Assembly: GCF_016086655.4 (NCBI RefSeq)
Contig: NC_052139.2
Coordinates: 25,610,002-25,674,001, forward strand
DNA length: 64,000 nt
Source: Lepeophtheirus salmonis
Lineage: Eukaryota; Arthropoda; Copepoda; Siphonostomatoida; Caligidae
Direction: 5' to 3'
A model generated the notes under the pieces. That model ran no database searches. It had not been told where the DNA came from and worked only from the letters and a program-made list of their open reading frames with translations. A program made the translations under genes and the position numbers. Below are positions 23,330 to 35,139 of the stretch, piece by piece. Numbering within the stretch: position 1 is the stretch's first letter; each line of letters begins with the position of its first letter.

Positions 23330-25147
23330 CTTATGAGTATAGTTGATAATATTGTAGAGAAAAACGCGTGCGAGGAGACAGGGGGGAAAGACACATGGTA
23401 TCATTGTTTAAAATACTGATGTGATTATCACTGATAATCCCATCAGTATTTATCAGTTGCCTGCTTTATTATGATTTTTGAGGGTGTAACGAAAGTATTT
23501 ATTAGCAAAATGTTTAATAAAGATATACTACGTATAATTGACTTAGACGATTTTTATCCGTTACAGTAGATTTGGAAACGTCACACTCCATGAAATTGTA
23601 ATTCATTATGAACCATATTCTCAGAATAATAACTAATAAACGACAAAGTAAGAGTATTTCGAAATATATTTGAAGTTCCAAATTTAAAATAGAAGGCTTA
23701 AATTAAATATAATCTACATACTAAAAAATAAACCATCATACATTTAAGTTAAATATACAAAATTAAACAATTAGAATCATATAACTAATAATAACAATAA
23801 ATTATAAATACAGAATATTGAAATAATAGATTGATCCAAATAATATTGTGAAGTTGAGATAATTTTCAGTCATCAGTTTTGAGTCATCCATACCAAATAG
23901 CGAAATGGAACTCTGAATTTTGTACCATCTAACAGTAAGTATTCATTTTTTTTTTAAATCTAAAATAAAATATGATTCTATTTTAGCTAAAATTATCAAG
24001 AATTATGATATACAACTCATTAAATGTCAAAAAAAGTGCTTAAATGGTCACAACAACGGGAGTAGTAGCTTTGGATGGTTCGCAACTAGTTTGTCTGACA
24101 TTAGTTTCTTCACATAAAGACTTTGGTATGATCATTAGGTTTTCCAATATTACATAGTCAATGAATATTACTTTTTTATCACTTAAAGATTAGCTATGGT
24201 TGATAAGCCCCAAAAATGGTGTTCAAAAAACTCATAAAAGGCAAAAACAACTGCTTAAATGGTCACAACAACGGGGGTAGTTACATTGGGTGTAGCATTA
24301 TAATTAGCAATTGTGCGTATCCTTCATGATAATAGTATGTTGTTATACAAGCATAAATAACGGGGAAAATCTTTTTTGATGCTCTTAATAAGGAGTAATA
24401 TCGCCGGACATTACTACATAATTAGCTTTTGCTCTAAATCTTTACGATGAATTTATTTATAAAAAATTTTTATTAATATATTTATTGTCTAATTTTATGA
24501 TTTTGACATTTACTTTATTATTAATAATTATTTTGATCTCATTCGTTGAGATATATTTATCCTGTGCACAATTGTATATAGCAACTTCCACATTAGGAAA
24601 AAAGGGTGATGATGATCTTTTATATTAACTGAATTCCGATGTTAGAACAAGAAAATATTATTTGGATCAATCTATTATTTCAATATTCTGTATATATAAT
24701 CTATTGTTATTATTAGTTATATGATTACAATTGTTTAATTTTGTATATTTAACATAAATGTATGATGGTTTATTTTTTAGTATGTAAAATATATTTAATT
24801 TCAGCCTTCTTTTTAAACTTGGAACTTGAAATATATTTTGAAATACTCTACTTAGTCGTTTCATTAGTTATTATTCTGAGAATATGGTTCATAATGAATT
24901 AAAAATTCATGGTGTGTGATGTTTTCAAATCTACTGTAACGGATAAAAAACGTCTAAGTCAATTATACGTAGTATATCTTCATTAAACATTTTGCATATA
25001 AATACTTTCGTTATACCCCCAAAAATCATAATAAAGCAGGCAGCTGATAATCACATCAGCATTTTAAACAATGATACCATAAGTCTTTCTCCCCCCCTTC
25101 TCCTTGCACGCGTTTTTCTCTACAGAATTATCAACTTTACTTATGAG
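23330..25147. mobile_element. 1.8 kb inverted-repeat element with arms of about 500 bp
   Basis: The left arm 23330-23847 and right arm 24654-25147 are reverse complements with small differences. Outer ends: 'ttatgagtatagttgataat' then 'ctctac'-type and 'aaaaacgcgtgc' blocks, mirrored by 'gcacgcgttttt', 'ctctacag' and 'attatcaactttacttatga'. Inner ends: 'aatagattgatccaaataat' mirrored by 'attatttggatcaatctatt'. The left arm carries an extra piece of about 26 bp near 23429-23455 (cactgataatcccatcag). The 806-bp spacer has no transposase-like frame. The outer terminus resembles sequences at 2986-3010 and 37955-37980, so the family is probably dispersed. A foldback-type or long-TIR non-autonomous element fits. 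Confidence 0.85.
24038..24285 (+). repeat. Direct repeat inside the inverted-repeat spacer
   Basis: The string 'gcttaaatggtcacaacaac' followed by 'ggg.gtag' occurs at 24038-24065 and again at 24253-24280, about 215 bp apart. Both copies are preceded by a short 'caaaaa' run. No coding function is visible. Confidence 0.7.
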
Positions 25148-25204
25148 CCATCCAGCGAGTAAAAATAAGAATATTGTTATATTAATAAAATATTACTGGA
25201 GTTT

Positions 25205-25400
25205 TGCATGTTGCATAGAAAGTGTATAGAGGGGGCACCGTATATAGTGCACCCTGATGTATATCATATACATATTTTGGATTATGAAATAACAGCCTAT
25301 TCATATTAATGATTTAATGAAATCTTGCAGGCGTTTTGGATGTTGCATCAAGCTTGTGTAGCAAAGACTCAGCAAGGTAGTGCTCTAGAGAATAAAGTAC
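25205..25400 (-). repeat. Dispersed repeat family 'gatgtatatcatat', several copies
   Basis: In reverse complement this stretch aligns with 3414-3610: 'ctctagagc.ctacc', 'tgctgag', 'gctacaca', 'cctgcaa', 'tttcattaaat', 'gatatacatcaggg' and 'gcac.atata' occur in the same order. Further degenerate copies are at about 80-330 and 29650-29770. It abuts the inverted-repeat element at 23330-25147. Non-coding. Confidence 0.65.
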
Positions 25401-26190
25401 CTGGTTAATGCCAGGTATAATAAATACGGGTAAATGTACGAATATAATAATTTCGTTCATTTTTAATTGAATGACGTTGTTTTAGGAAATATTAGTTTTC
25501 AAACTGTTTTAATATTTAGTTAAATGACGGTTTTTTTTAAACGAAATAAAATATGTTTATTAATAAAGATATGGTATTTGTGTCTAAGTGCCTCCCAAAT
25601 TAGTTTTCAGATTTTTTTTAAAGTCATCCCTGATTGCTCTGATTACAAGGTGTCTTCCATAGAAAAAAATAATTGATAATTAAGGCAATTACATTAATAT
25701 ATTATATGGATTAAGCGATTCATTTCCGAAGGAACAAAGAAATTTCATTGTAAAAGTATCGTCATTTGTTTTCTCTTAGCAAGGTTTATAGAAACACAAG
25801 GTTAGCTAGAATTGGCAATTTAAGGTATCGTACCGACTGCTGAGCAGGAAAAACAGATTCTGACAATACACACAACTACTCATCTACTATGACGTCAATA
25901 TTAAAAGCGTGGTGGAAGTCAAACATAAGTCGCTCAGGCATTATGGTATAACCTTGTATTTCTATTAACCTTGATGACATGTGTTATTATTTTGATTCAA
26001 CACGATCCCCTCTCTGATTCTTTGTTCAAAAACAAATATAAGTAAATAACGAAAAATATTATGAAAACAATAATAATAATATATGGCCATTGCCCCTACT
26101 TGAGGGGAAAAGAAGAGATAAGGGCTATAACCATGATTATCATCGTTTGGATAGGGTGAATGGGGTCAACTTAAACCACAACTTGAAAAA
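25401..26190. other. Intergenic AT-rich DNA, nothing recognised
   Basis: No exon, RNA gene or element boundary was identified between the dispersed repeat and the next mariner copy. Confidence 0.5.
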
Positions 26191-26192
26191 TA

Positions 26193-26971
26193 TTAGGTTG
26201 GGAAAAAATAATTTCGTATTTTCCGCCTTTTTTTAAACTAAGTATATCTTGTTCATTATTGGTCACCTCGGATAATGGGATAAGGTGTTGTAAAGGGGTG
26301 AGTGCATTCTACAAATGCTTTTTGTACAATATTGCGCTTGAACGGTTTTCCGAGAATTATTGTCAATCGAGTGTGGTGTTATTAAAGGAAGGAATTCGCC
26401 ATATTTTACACTTTTAGTACCTGAAATTGAAAAACGCTTGAAGAGTGACAAAGAAAGTTTGTACTGTATACGGTCCCGATACACTTTCGGTTCGTATTTC
26501 ACAACAGTAGTTTGAGCGATTTTTCCCCTGCTCAATTCTGCCCTCTACTGTCAACAACTCGACCGTTTGAAGGTGCCAGCATTGGTGAATAGGGGGCAAC
26601 AATACATCATCAAGACAATGCCAGACCGCATACATCTTTGATGACGCACAGGAAGCTCGGATGGGAAGTTCTTATGCATCCACCCTACAGTCCGGACCTG
26701 GCACCAAGTGACTACCACCTGTTCTTATATATGGTCAACACACTTGAGTTATAAACTGCCCCTCAACAGATGCCTGTGAACATTTTTTGTACGAGTTGTT
26801 TGCCTATAGGGAGAAAGGCTTCTACAGGAAGGGCATTAGAAGTTGGATTCTCGTTACCACCAAGTTATAGAACAAAACGGGACTTACTTGGCTTGAATCG
26901 GATGCTTTTAACACTTTATATAAACTTTTAAATAAAGTGAAAAATATGAAATCAATTTTTCCTCAACCTAT
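26193..26971 (+). mobile_element. Mariner element, internally deleted (TTAGGTTG termini)
   Basis: TIRs start TTAGGTTGGGAAAAAATAAT at 26193 and, inverted, ATAGGTTGAGGAAAAATTGA at 26971. Both ends are flanked by TA (26191-26192 and 26972-26973). Coding remnants on the + strand at 26549-26900 match the carboxyl half of mariner transposases: NSALYCQQLDRLK, then a degraded DNARPH block (KTMPDRIHL), then LGWEVLMHPPYSPDLAPSDY in shifted frame, and finally QVIEQNGTYL. The amino half is missing or unrecognisable. At 779 bp it is well under a full mariner (about 1.3 kb). Frameshifts and stops make it inactive. Confidence 0.88.
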
Positions 26972-26973
26972 TA

Positions 26974-27500
26974 ATGCTAAAGTGGCATACATGAATAATT
27001 AGTGAACAGAGGACACAAATTTGAACTTTATTATTTAAAAAAATAATAAAGTTGTTTTCTCTTTCAAATTATTATTATTATCTACTAATTCAATTAATTT
27101 GTTGGATCGGTGCTTTTGATTACATTAAAAAAAAACCCATAATATGATGTTTTCAAAGAAAGTGTACTACTGTTATCATGAACAATTATTTTCAAGTGTT
27201 GTGAGTTTGAGAAATAAACACATTCTATTTTTTATTATGGGGAAGGCTATTCTGGGACATCGACTCCTGGTATTTTTTTGAACAAACATACATTCAAGTA
27301 TGTATTCTATAATTTACTTTGTTTATATTACTAGAGTAAAAGGTAAGTATCAAAGAAAAGTCGTACCATTTTCACATCCTATATTTTTGCTTAAATTTGT
27401 GTTCTTATGTACGGTTCTAGGAACATTGCCCTAAGGAAAATTGCCTGTAATTATACTACAATGTGTCTCTGCGAATCGTGAACGAATTTTCCCAAGCTCA
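26974..27500. other. Intergenic DNA between two mariner remnants
   Basis: AT-rich with poly-T and poly-A tracts. Nothing recognised. Confidence 0.45.
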
Positions 27501-27504
27501 ACTT

Positions 27505-28400
27505 TATCAAGAGGCTCAAAAAGTACAGGTTGTAAGACAATGAGATTTATTTTACTTTGTATAAACAATTAAATCTCTAACTGGCAAACTTTAGCTTCCA
27601 CCATCTCCTCAATCCTAGACCTTGCAGGTCTTCTTCACGTATTCTTCTGACATAACAGTCCTCTCCTTCTCCACTGTATCCTTTAAGACATCCACTTTAG
27701 TGCTGTATCCGTCTTTATTTAGGACTGAGAACCGCAGCCTAGTCCAGTCCATCTTTTAGGTCCTTAAAGAAGGTAAAATCGATCACTCACGAAGTCATTA
27801 AGGGTGTTTTTTTTAAACAACCCGTTAGATAATAGAATAAGTTATATAATTATATTTGGTTCAAGGGCTCCTACCCTCGAACAACTGCCCCCGTCATTTT
27901 ACCCCCTAGTATTTCACCCCCTGAGCCATCTACCTCCTATCATTTACTAACTGTACTTCTCAATAAAAAAATGCGGGTGGGGGGGAGGGTAGATGATTTA
28001 GGGGGGTAGATAGCTTTGGAGTAAAAGAACGAGGGGGTCTTTGTTTGCAATGCTCTTAATACATATCTCATATATCTTATTTGGCTAAATAAACCATTTG
28101 CATTGTTAGGACAATGGGTTGACGGTCTTACGGACCGGTTATAAGATTAGTAATGTGACCCTTGGAGCAGGGGACGATATGGGGAGTATCGTTAGAATTT
28201 ATTCCTGCATCAAGGAGTGCTTACACACTGTTTCATTTACCCTCCATCTCCGTTGTCCTTGGTCTGGCTAAGAAGTTTGTTTCGCAAGAATTGTTTGTTT
28301 TTGTTGCTGTACTAGTTGATATTACGGGGAAAATCGGAAAATTATTTTGTACATCAACGAAACCTTTCCAAAATTTCATTCACGCCGTATATAAGTAGTG
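27505..28400 (-). mobile_element. Mariner-like remnant on the minus strand, with a relative at 43424-43760
   Basis: On the minus strand, about 28270-28120 reads ALLDAGINSNDTPHIVPCSK, resembling the amino-terminal helix-turn-helix of mariner-like transposases. About 27720-27590 reads VDVLKDTVEKERTVMSEEYV then KKTCK and, after a frameshift, RIEEMVEAK, which resembles the carboxyl end. The catalytic core between them is absent. The middle (27870-28040) is instead occupied by G-rich and C-rich periodic motifs. Both this copy and the one at 43424 share 'agctcaactttatcaaga' at one side and 'ttggagcagggga' internally. The exact ends are not clear. Confidence 0.6.
27870..28040. repeat. Approximately 16-bp periodic G/C-block motif, two arms inverted
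   Basis: Repeating blocks of five or more C (later G) alternate with about 10 nt of A/T-rich text: 'ctgcccccgtcatttta', 'ccccctagtatttca', 'ccccctgagccatcta'. After an AT-rich gap come 'gagggtagatgattta', 'ggggggtagatagcttt' and 'gaacgaggggg'. The second half is roughly the inverse of the first. The same style occurs at 32166-32250 and 47189-47250. Confidence 0.55.
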
Positions 28401-30505
28401 ATTCATTTACTGATCCTTTTTCCATAAGACAATAAAAAAAGTTATATTTTTCTTCCATAATGATATTACACATTTAATGTTTTGTTTTATATGGTTTAAA
28501 ATTCATATCAGATAGGCGGCGTTCCCCATTGTCCATACACCGAAATTTGGTATTTTAATACTCGGATTTTTTTTTGGATTTCTTTAAATATTGTTTCACC
28601 CGGAGGTTTAGGAGGGAAAGTAAAACAAAAAGCTGCAAAATTTAATTAATAGTTGTAGATGATTAGTTATTAGTCAGATGTCACGGAGTCTTTTCCATAA
28701 CAAATCAAAAACATTTCAATGAACATACCTGATTAATGATTATATATACCTTGGAAAAAAACTAAATATAGCGATTAGAAAAGGGAAAAACGATTGTCGC
28801 GTGTCCTTTTCCTTTTTTCTATTCATTAGTTTATAAGTCTTGAGAGCTCCCTCTAAACGAAGAATCTTCCCTTCATTTTTTCCCTCCAAAAGTATTAAGC
28901 AGTAACAATGGTCTTAAATCAGGATTACCATATGTCTCACCTTCTCCTCGAAAACTTAAAAAATCCATCTTCGGTTATTCACACTTATGCTCTGTTTCCA
29001 AAAGAACAGGAATACAATTTATTGTTGATCCCTCGTTGTATATTTATATTGGGAACTTCATTATTTCTATAAATAAATTTATTGTATAAAATACAAATAT
29101 GTATTAGTAATCGCATTCAAGGAAATATTACTAAGTAATATTATATAATATAAGATAATATATTATCGAATAAAATCGTGGGTAAGATTTTAATATTATG
29201 ACAAATATTGTATATGTAATTCATTTTAAAAATTGTGAAGAAATAATATGACACTGATAGTCTGAGGTACCTACGAGATAAATAGGACTTGTTATGATTC
29301 AATTATTTGGCTAACTACCAAATGATTTGGGCCATTTTTCTGATTCTTGATGGAGCAAAGGTTGCGGTATAAATTAAAAGTAGAAACATACTTTATGTAC
29401 AGGGCACAATACCATAGAACATACAAGTTATTGAAATATATAGGCGTGTAAAATATTCTTAAACAGCTCAAAAAAAATATGAATACTGCAAGATATCTTT
29501 GAAAAAATATACTACATATCAAGAAAAATTGAAGTACTTTATTAAAAAAAATTAAGGAATTGGATTATAGGAGATAGTGAAAAAATAAAATAATTTATTC
29601 TTTGTAAATAAATAAAACAAAGTTTTTCTGTTGTCGGTCTGAATGAAAAACAGTCATTGCGTGGACTGTACATAGTGCTCACTGATGTATATCAAATATA
29701 TAGTTTTGATAGAAGAAAAAACAATATAGTTGTATTAATAAACTATTGCAGGTACGTATATTTATACAAATTGTACTCTGATATTCCTATGCATTTTCAG
29801 TTTATGTGTGGCTGACGCATAATTACTCTGGGCAATGCCAGGCGTAATGGATTCGTGTTTCCTTCCCCCTTGTTCTCTTCTCTTATTTTCTTGTATGTAT
29901 ATATATGTGTAAAGTACAGTCTTTTACCTCGTTTTAAGTATAAATAGTCGTGTATTTTATGTATGTATCAGAGTAGGTTATTGTATTAATAAGAATATAA
30001 TTGTTCCTATAGACAACCTTTGTTGTATTTCTACACACTTTTCCTCTCCTCATTGCTCTCTCGGTCATCCCGGATTCCTTGGTTTAAATAGATTGTGTCT
30101 CCTCAACTTCGTCAAGACACAACACCACATACGCCCGCTAGTTATTAACAATCTAAAAGTATATATTTTTTTGTAATTCATCGATTAGAGCAATGAACAT
30201 TTTTGAAGGATTATCAACAGACCTACCAAAATGTTGTTAAATCTTTTTTTATGTTTTGCAAGCTGTTTTTGCCTCATGATGAATTATAACTATGTAATTA
30301 GAACATGGAACAGAGTGAAGGAGTTGGAGTAAAGGGAAGATAAAAATGAATTCATTCAAAAGATAACAATAGGTCGAAGAGTAACCACAGAACATACTAC
30401 AAACTATTAAGTATGATCATTCATTGTTCAATGAGGGCACAGCAATACATAATGCTATAATACAAAGGAAAATAGAGGGATATTTTTGTGTTCATCTAAT
30501 TTATA
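28401..30505. other. Repeat-rich non-coding DNA
   Basis: About 28780-28960 is related to 3035-3340 (gaaaaacg.ttg..gcgtgt, then the 'ctccctctaaa.gaag' block). About 29650-29770 is a degenerate copy of the family at 25205-25400. About 30350-30460 shares 'aagataacaataggtc' with 21550. No coding evidence; the ORF at 29292-29522 is AT-rich and unsupported. Confidence 0.5.
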
Positions 30506-31520
30506 GTGAATAGAAAAAAAATGTGGCTCAACCTCAAGTGTTCTAATTTTGATAATTATAATATCGCTAATCAAATTATACATTATAACCTTCTGATGAA
30601 ATTAAATTTTGTTTCAATTATACCAATACATAGTAGTAAAAATGAAATTTGGGTGCATACGTCCTGTTTTACATTGCCATTGGAGGCTTTCAATCTACGA
30701 TACGTTCGAAAGGAGCTTCGAAATCCTCTGAATAGAACGGATATAAGGATGGATAAAGTGGGATGGAAATCGGCCATAATAAATTCATTGATCGATTCAA
30801 GAGAAAGAAATGGCTACACTATCGTCACGTTATATGAACAGTCTTCATCAACAAGTCGAAAAAATATCAAACAGAGATATTCTGCTGCTTTTTTAAGCTT
30901 AACGCCCAGTTCTTTTTCCATTTCTTTCATAAATGTGATGGAGTGATATCCAGTGAATCAACATGGTAACCCTCCCAATTTCAAGAATGTTTTGAGATCA
31001 GCTGTGACGAAGGGGATGGAAATAAAAAAGGACATGGGTAATATTTACTCCGATATGGATCCTCGATTCTACTCTGAGTCCAACAAGGACTTACAATTAT
31101 TCATATTTCCGCAACAACGGAATATATCACCGATAAAGAAATAATCAATGAAAAGCCTGAAGAGATTAAGGCAGTGCATGTGAAGAGAATGTTGAGACCA
31201 ACAATACAGAGATGGCCTAAGTTGTAAAACCTCATCAATATGAAAGAAATCAGGGTACGAGAGAACTCTGTAACTGAGGGAGGATGCATCAACAATGTGA
31301 AAAGGAAAAGAGAGCAAATTAGCGAGGAAGAGAAAATGTTAAACTCCAGGATAATACTGACTTGAGTAGTATTAATCATAATAGCCAATTAAAATCCAAG
31401 CAAAAACTTAAATCATACATTGGTCGTAAGGAAAAAAAGGAAGTCAAAAAGAAGAAACATGGTATATGTATTTGGCGATGTTGTCGAACTTCTAAGCAGT
31501 TCAAAGAAATATATTAATTA
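30506..31520 (+). other. Unrecognised region with unusually long open frames, possibly a decayed gene
   Basis: Two adjacent open frames, 30506-30946 (146 residues) and 30953-31144 (63 residues), are followed by an open shifted frame at about 31118-31360. They contain varied, charged sequence (FNLRYVRKELRNPLNR; VNQHGNPPNFKNVLRSAVTK; KRKREQISEEEKMLNSR) unlike the AT-rich surroundings. I do not recognise any family, zinc ligand or catalytic motif. It could be a broken host gene, a decayed transposon ORF, or chance. Confidence 0.25.
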
Positions 31521-31824
31521 ATGTATGAAAGCCTGAAATGCTTCTCAGGACCTAAAAATACAACCAATTTTCATGGCTAGTGATAGAGATACCCATTAGG
31601 AAATCATTGATGAGAAAGTTAGGGATTCAATTGGAATATTAAATATCTAAATCAAGAGACTGGTAAGTGGCCAAGGAAACGATCACTAAGGCTCAACTAA
31701 AGGCAAACGTAGTCATCACTAATGTTATGTTTATATATATCATATTTTAGCTACGTCAGGACTCGAGAATTTCGTTGAAAGACAGTTAAGGCTGTATCTA
31801 CCGCTTTAGACTATGCCCTACTTT

Positions 31825-31950
31825 ATTACTGGAGGTAGTATCCGCATTGTCCAGAGTTATTAGGGGTTGACAAAAGGTTTTGTTTACTTTAACACACGTC
31901 GTTACTCAATACTTAGATGTTACCTCCTAATGAATAATAACAGTTTGATA
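31825..31950 (+). repeat. Dispersed repeat related to 2760-2960
   Basis: Shares 'gtagtat.cgcattgtcc.gagttatta', 'cgtcgt..tact.aatacttagatgtt' and 'ctcct.aatgaataata' with the copy in the Lim3 intron, in the same order. The tail motif also appears near 2565 and 20478. Confidence 0.6.
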
Positions 31951-32165
31951 TGTTTGTAAACATGATTTTATGTGCTCGGGAATGATTTTGTTGCTCAACC
32001 TATTCTAAAGTCCAATATATTTTTCAAAAAAACTTATATAAAGTACTTTCTTTTTTAATATGAGTCTAAACGCCTACGAGATTTCATTCATTTAAAAAAA
32101 GAAAAAAAAAAAAAAAGCTAAACAATACAACTCTTAACATATACTATAAATGTATATGAATTATG

Positions 32166-32250
32166 TGTGGGCAGAAAACTGCCCTGGAGAAAAATGACCG
32201 TGGAAGATTGCCGGGGAGGTAAATGGCGGTGGGGAAAATTGCCCGTATTT
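32166..32250 (+). repeat. 16-bp periodic GG..GAAA-TGCC motif array
   Basis: Five degenerate units in tandem: gggcagaaaactgcc, ctggagaaaaatgacc, gtggaagattgcc, ggggaggtaaatggc and ggtggggaaaattgcc. The array is G-rich on the + strand within otherwise AT-rich DNA. The ORF that crosses it is a by-product of the repeat. Confidence 0.55.
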
Positions 32251-35139
32251 TGTTCAAACTTCCTGATGAATAATAACACATTACAAATTCTCTTAGTGTT
32301 ATTTATGAAAATATCTAAACATATTGGTTTGTCCATTCTCCAATGGAGTGTTTTAAAGTGTGAGTAATATTATTGCAATACAATTTCCGTGCATTTTTTA
32401 AAATTCAATCTAATCTTCTAAGAAATTGACCGAGAGGATTGATAAGGTGTGGGTGGAGGATTAATAACTATCCTACACTATCCTCTGGATCCCCACCAAC
32501 ATGAGGTATTTGAACTAGTTGGTTGGTTTAGAAGGGTTCCTTGGTCGTGATTTTCAACAATCCCACACTACCCACGGGACACTGGCCAATCCGAGGGTGG
32601 AGAGTATACAACCACATTTTTAAGAACCCTTATGCTATACCCCACTTCTCCTTTTTTTGCAGTACTCACACTTGAAGGTACTCTCTTGGGGGATGGGTCC
32701 AACAAATATATTAGTACTCGTATTAAATGCAAAGCAAGATCTCTCTATATGTAATATTGAATGTATAATAAACTAGATAAATAAAATACCTATGTAGATT
32801 TTATTATGATTATATCAATTTGGTAGAAAATATATTCAGATTAAAGCTTTAATTCAATTGTTGGAATACTTGAATGTTTTTCATCTATTATGATGACCTA
32901 AAACTTTTATCTATAGAGTTCTTTCACATCAAAATATGGCTTTGAATCGTAATTGTATTCTAAAAATTTGAATTTTTAAAATTAAAGGTCTTAATAGGCT
33001 TTCAACCTATTGGAGTTGAATTTTTGTAATGACCATTTTTGTATTTTTACAGCTTAAATAACACTGATGAAAGTGGGTTTTTTGTTGCCGATCGTTTCAA
33101 GATCTGATTTTTTTTCATAGTGTCATATACAAAAAAAAAAAAAAAAAAAAAAAATGGTATCCTCTCTTGATTTTATTTCAATAATGTATTTTGATAAATC
33201 AATTTAATAATGATTTTATCTTTTTGGAAATTCGAATCTCGTTTCCTACTAAAAAGGATTTTTGTCTCTTTTCTTTCTTTTTCACTCTTTCCCTTACTTT
33301 TCTTTATTCTCTTTGTTTCTTTCTCTTCCACCTATGGCAGTCTAAATTTATGGACTTTTCTTATGAGATCAATTCAAAAATGAGTTTTATATTTGAAATT
33401 TTGTCGCGGCATTATTTCAAATACACAACGATATGGATCGTTTTTGGGGAGCTCTTTTAAAAAAATTAAAGTTCATACTTTGATTTATCAAATGAGATAC
33501 TTTTAAACTTTTTGAATCTATTCATCTTGAAGCTATGAGCCTATGAATAAAAAGCACCTATTTTCTACTTTGAATAGTCATAACTCAAGTTATAAGTATG
33601 ATGCTACAGACATTTTAAAAATAGTCTTTGAATTTTTAAACTTTGGATTTAAAATATATTCATATAATTTATATCTATCTTCAACATCAAACACTTAGAA
33701 AAGCTTTTGTTCCTTTTTCTGAAGGTCAAGAGACCATATTTGGAATTACGAGATCAAACTCAATTTAACTGAGCATATACTGTTTTTATACAATTTTAGC
33801 TGTTGGACATTGTAATTAATGATAATAAAGATTACTCTAACCTCTTTTTTTTGCTGAATAAGACTATTTTAGAAAACAAACAAACACACTTTTTGTATAC
33901 TTTTTATAAGCATAATTGTTTTAAGCAAAATTGCTAAAAAATATATTAGTAGTATTTAAATTCACTAAGTAAAGAGTTTCTGCCTTTTTTCATATTTTGA
34001 TCAAGACCTATTATTGTTCCATCCTTTATTTAAATATTATGTAATTATTAAGTATTCTTTTTTATGATTTTCTTAGCTATTTTGGGGGTTTGCTTTGGTT
34101 ATTTATTTTTGTCGAATTTTAGAGTAGAAACTTTTTCTATAAAATGGATCGATAACGAAAATTGTATAGAGCAATTTTTCAGGATGTCTGACTTTGATTT
34201 AGGGAATTACTTTTAAGCAAGAATGTTTAATTATTTATATTTTTGAACTTCTCAAAATAAATAAAGTCATTAAAAAAATAAATAAAAATCATTACTATAT
34301 ATAATATATAAGTATATTTAAAGCCAATTTTTTAAAAGTAAGTATGTAGGCTTAGAAACAATAGAAAGTGATAAGCAGGTATATTCAGCTTTAAAAGTCC
34401 AAATTATAATGGTAAAGCTTGTCTCCTTTATGAATTTGTCTATGAAAATATAGATACGATTTTTTTGTCCAAGGTGAAATATAAATTTTAACATATTTTT
34501 AATTAAAGTATACTCATCAAAAAGGCCATTGTTATTATTATTATAATTCAAAAGTGTAGTACTTTGCAAATTAATATATAGTTGAAATCATTCCACACCA
34601 CAAATAATTATTCATTTATATATGTTTAGGTTTTTAACTTATTAGTTTATATTTTTCTTACTAGATGGCGCGGATGGTCATCATCCACGCCATCTAGAGT
34701 TTAACATTTAATGTTTGGGAGGAAATCAGCTTATTCCTCATGATGTTTTATTGGACTTATAACTACTCATAAAATTCTTAATCCTATTGAAATTGAAGGT
34801 TTAAATGATCATTTTTGCGTTTTATGGCCTTAAAATACAATAATAAATGTGGATTATAACCGATGAGCTGATGCATAGTCTAATGTAATTAGAAGTTACC
34901 CCATGAAAATGTACATATATAGTGTATTTTTTTGTCAATTGCCAATTTTTCTGTTTTTATTTCCAATATCAGTGTTTTGAACGTAATTTTGGTTAGTTTG
35001 TATGAGTTCTCGTTAATTTCTGAACATTCGCTATATTAAATTAAGTATTCCCAAGTTGGGACGGCAACTTTTTGTTACTGTTTGATGGAAAGGTTACGTG
35101 ATACAATCAAGGCAAGGGAGTGTAATTATCTTTGATATT
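32251..35139. other. Long AT-rich non-coding stretch
   Basis: No gene was found. It contains a poly-A run at 33129-33153, which may be the tail of a retroposed sequence although no identifiable body precedes it, and a GC-rich hairpin at 34661-34697 listed separately. The ORFs at 33191-33460 and 34318-34569 are low-complexity or AT-driven and are not called. Confidence 0.5.
34661..34697. repeat. GC-rich 16-bp hairpin with a 5-nt loop
   Basis: CTAGATGGCGCGGATG (34661-34676) pairs with CATCCACGCCATCTAG (34682-34697) at 15 of 16 positions, with loop gtcat. It stands out because its surroundings are AT-rich. The related string 'ctagatggcgc' recurs at 53954-53964 without its partner. Confidence 0.75.
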
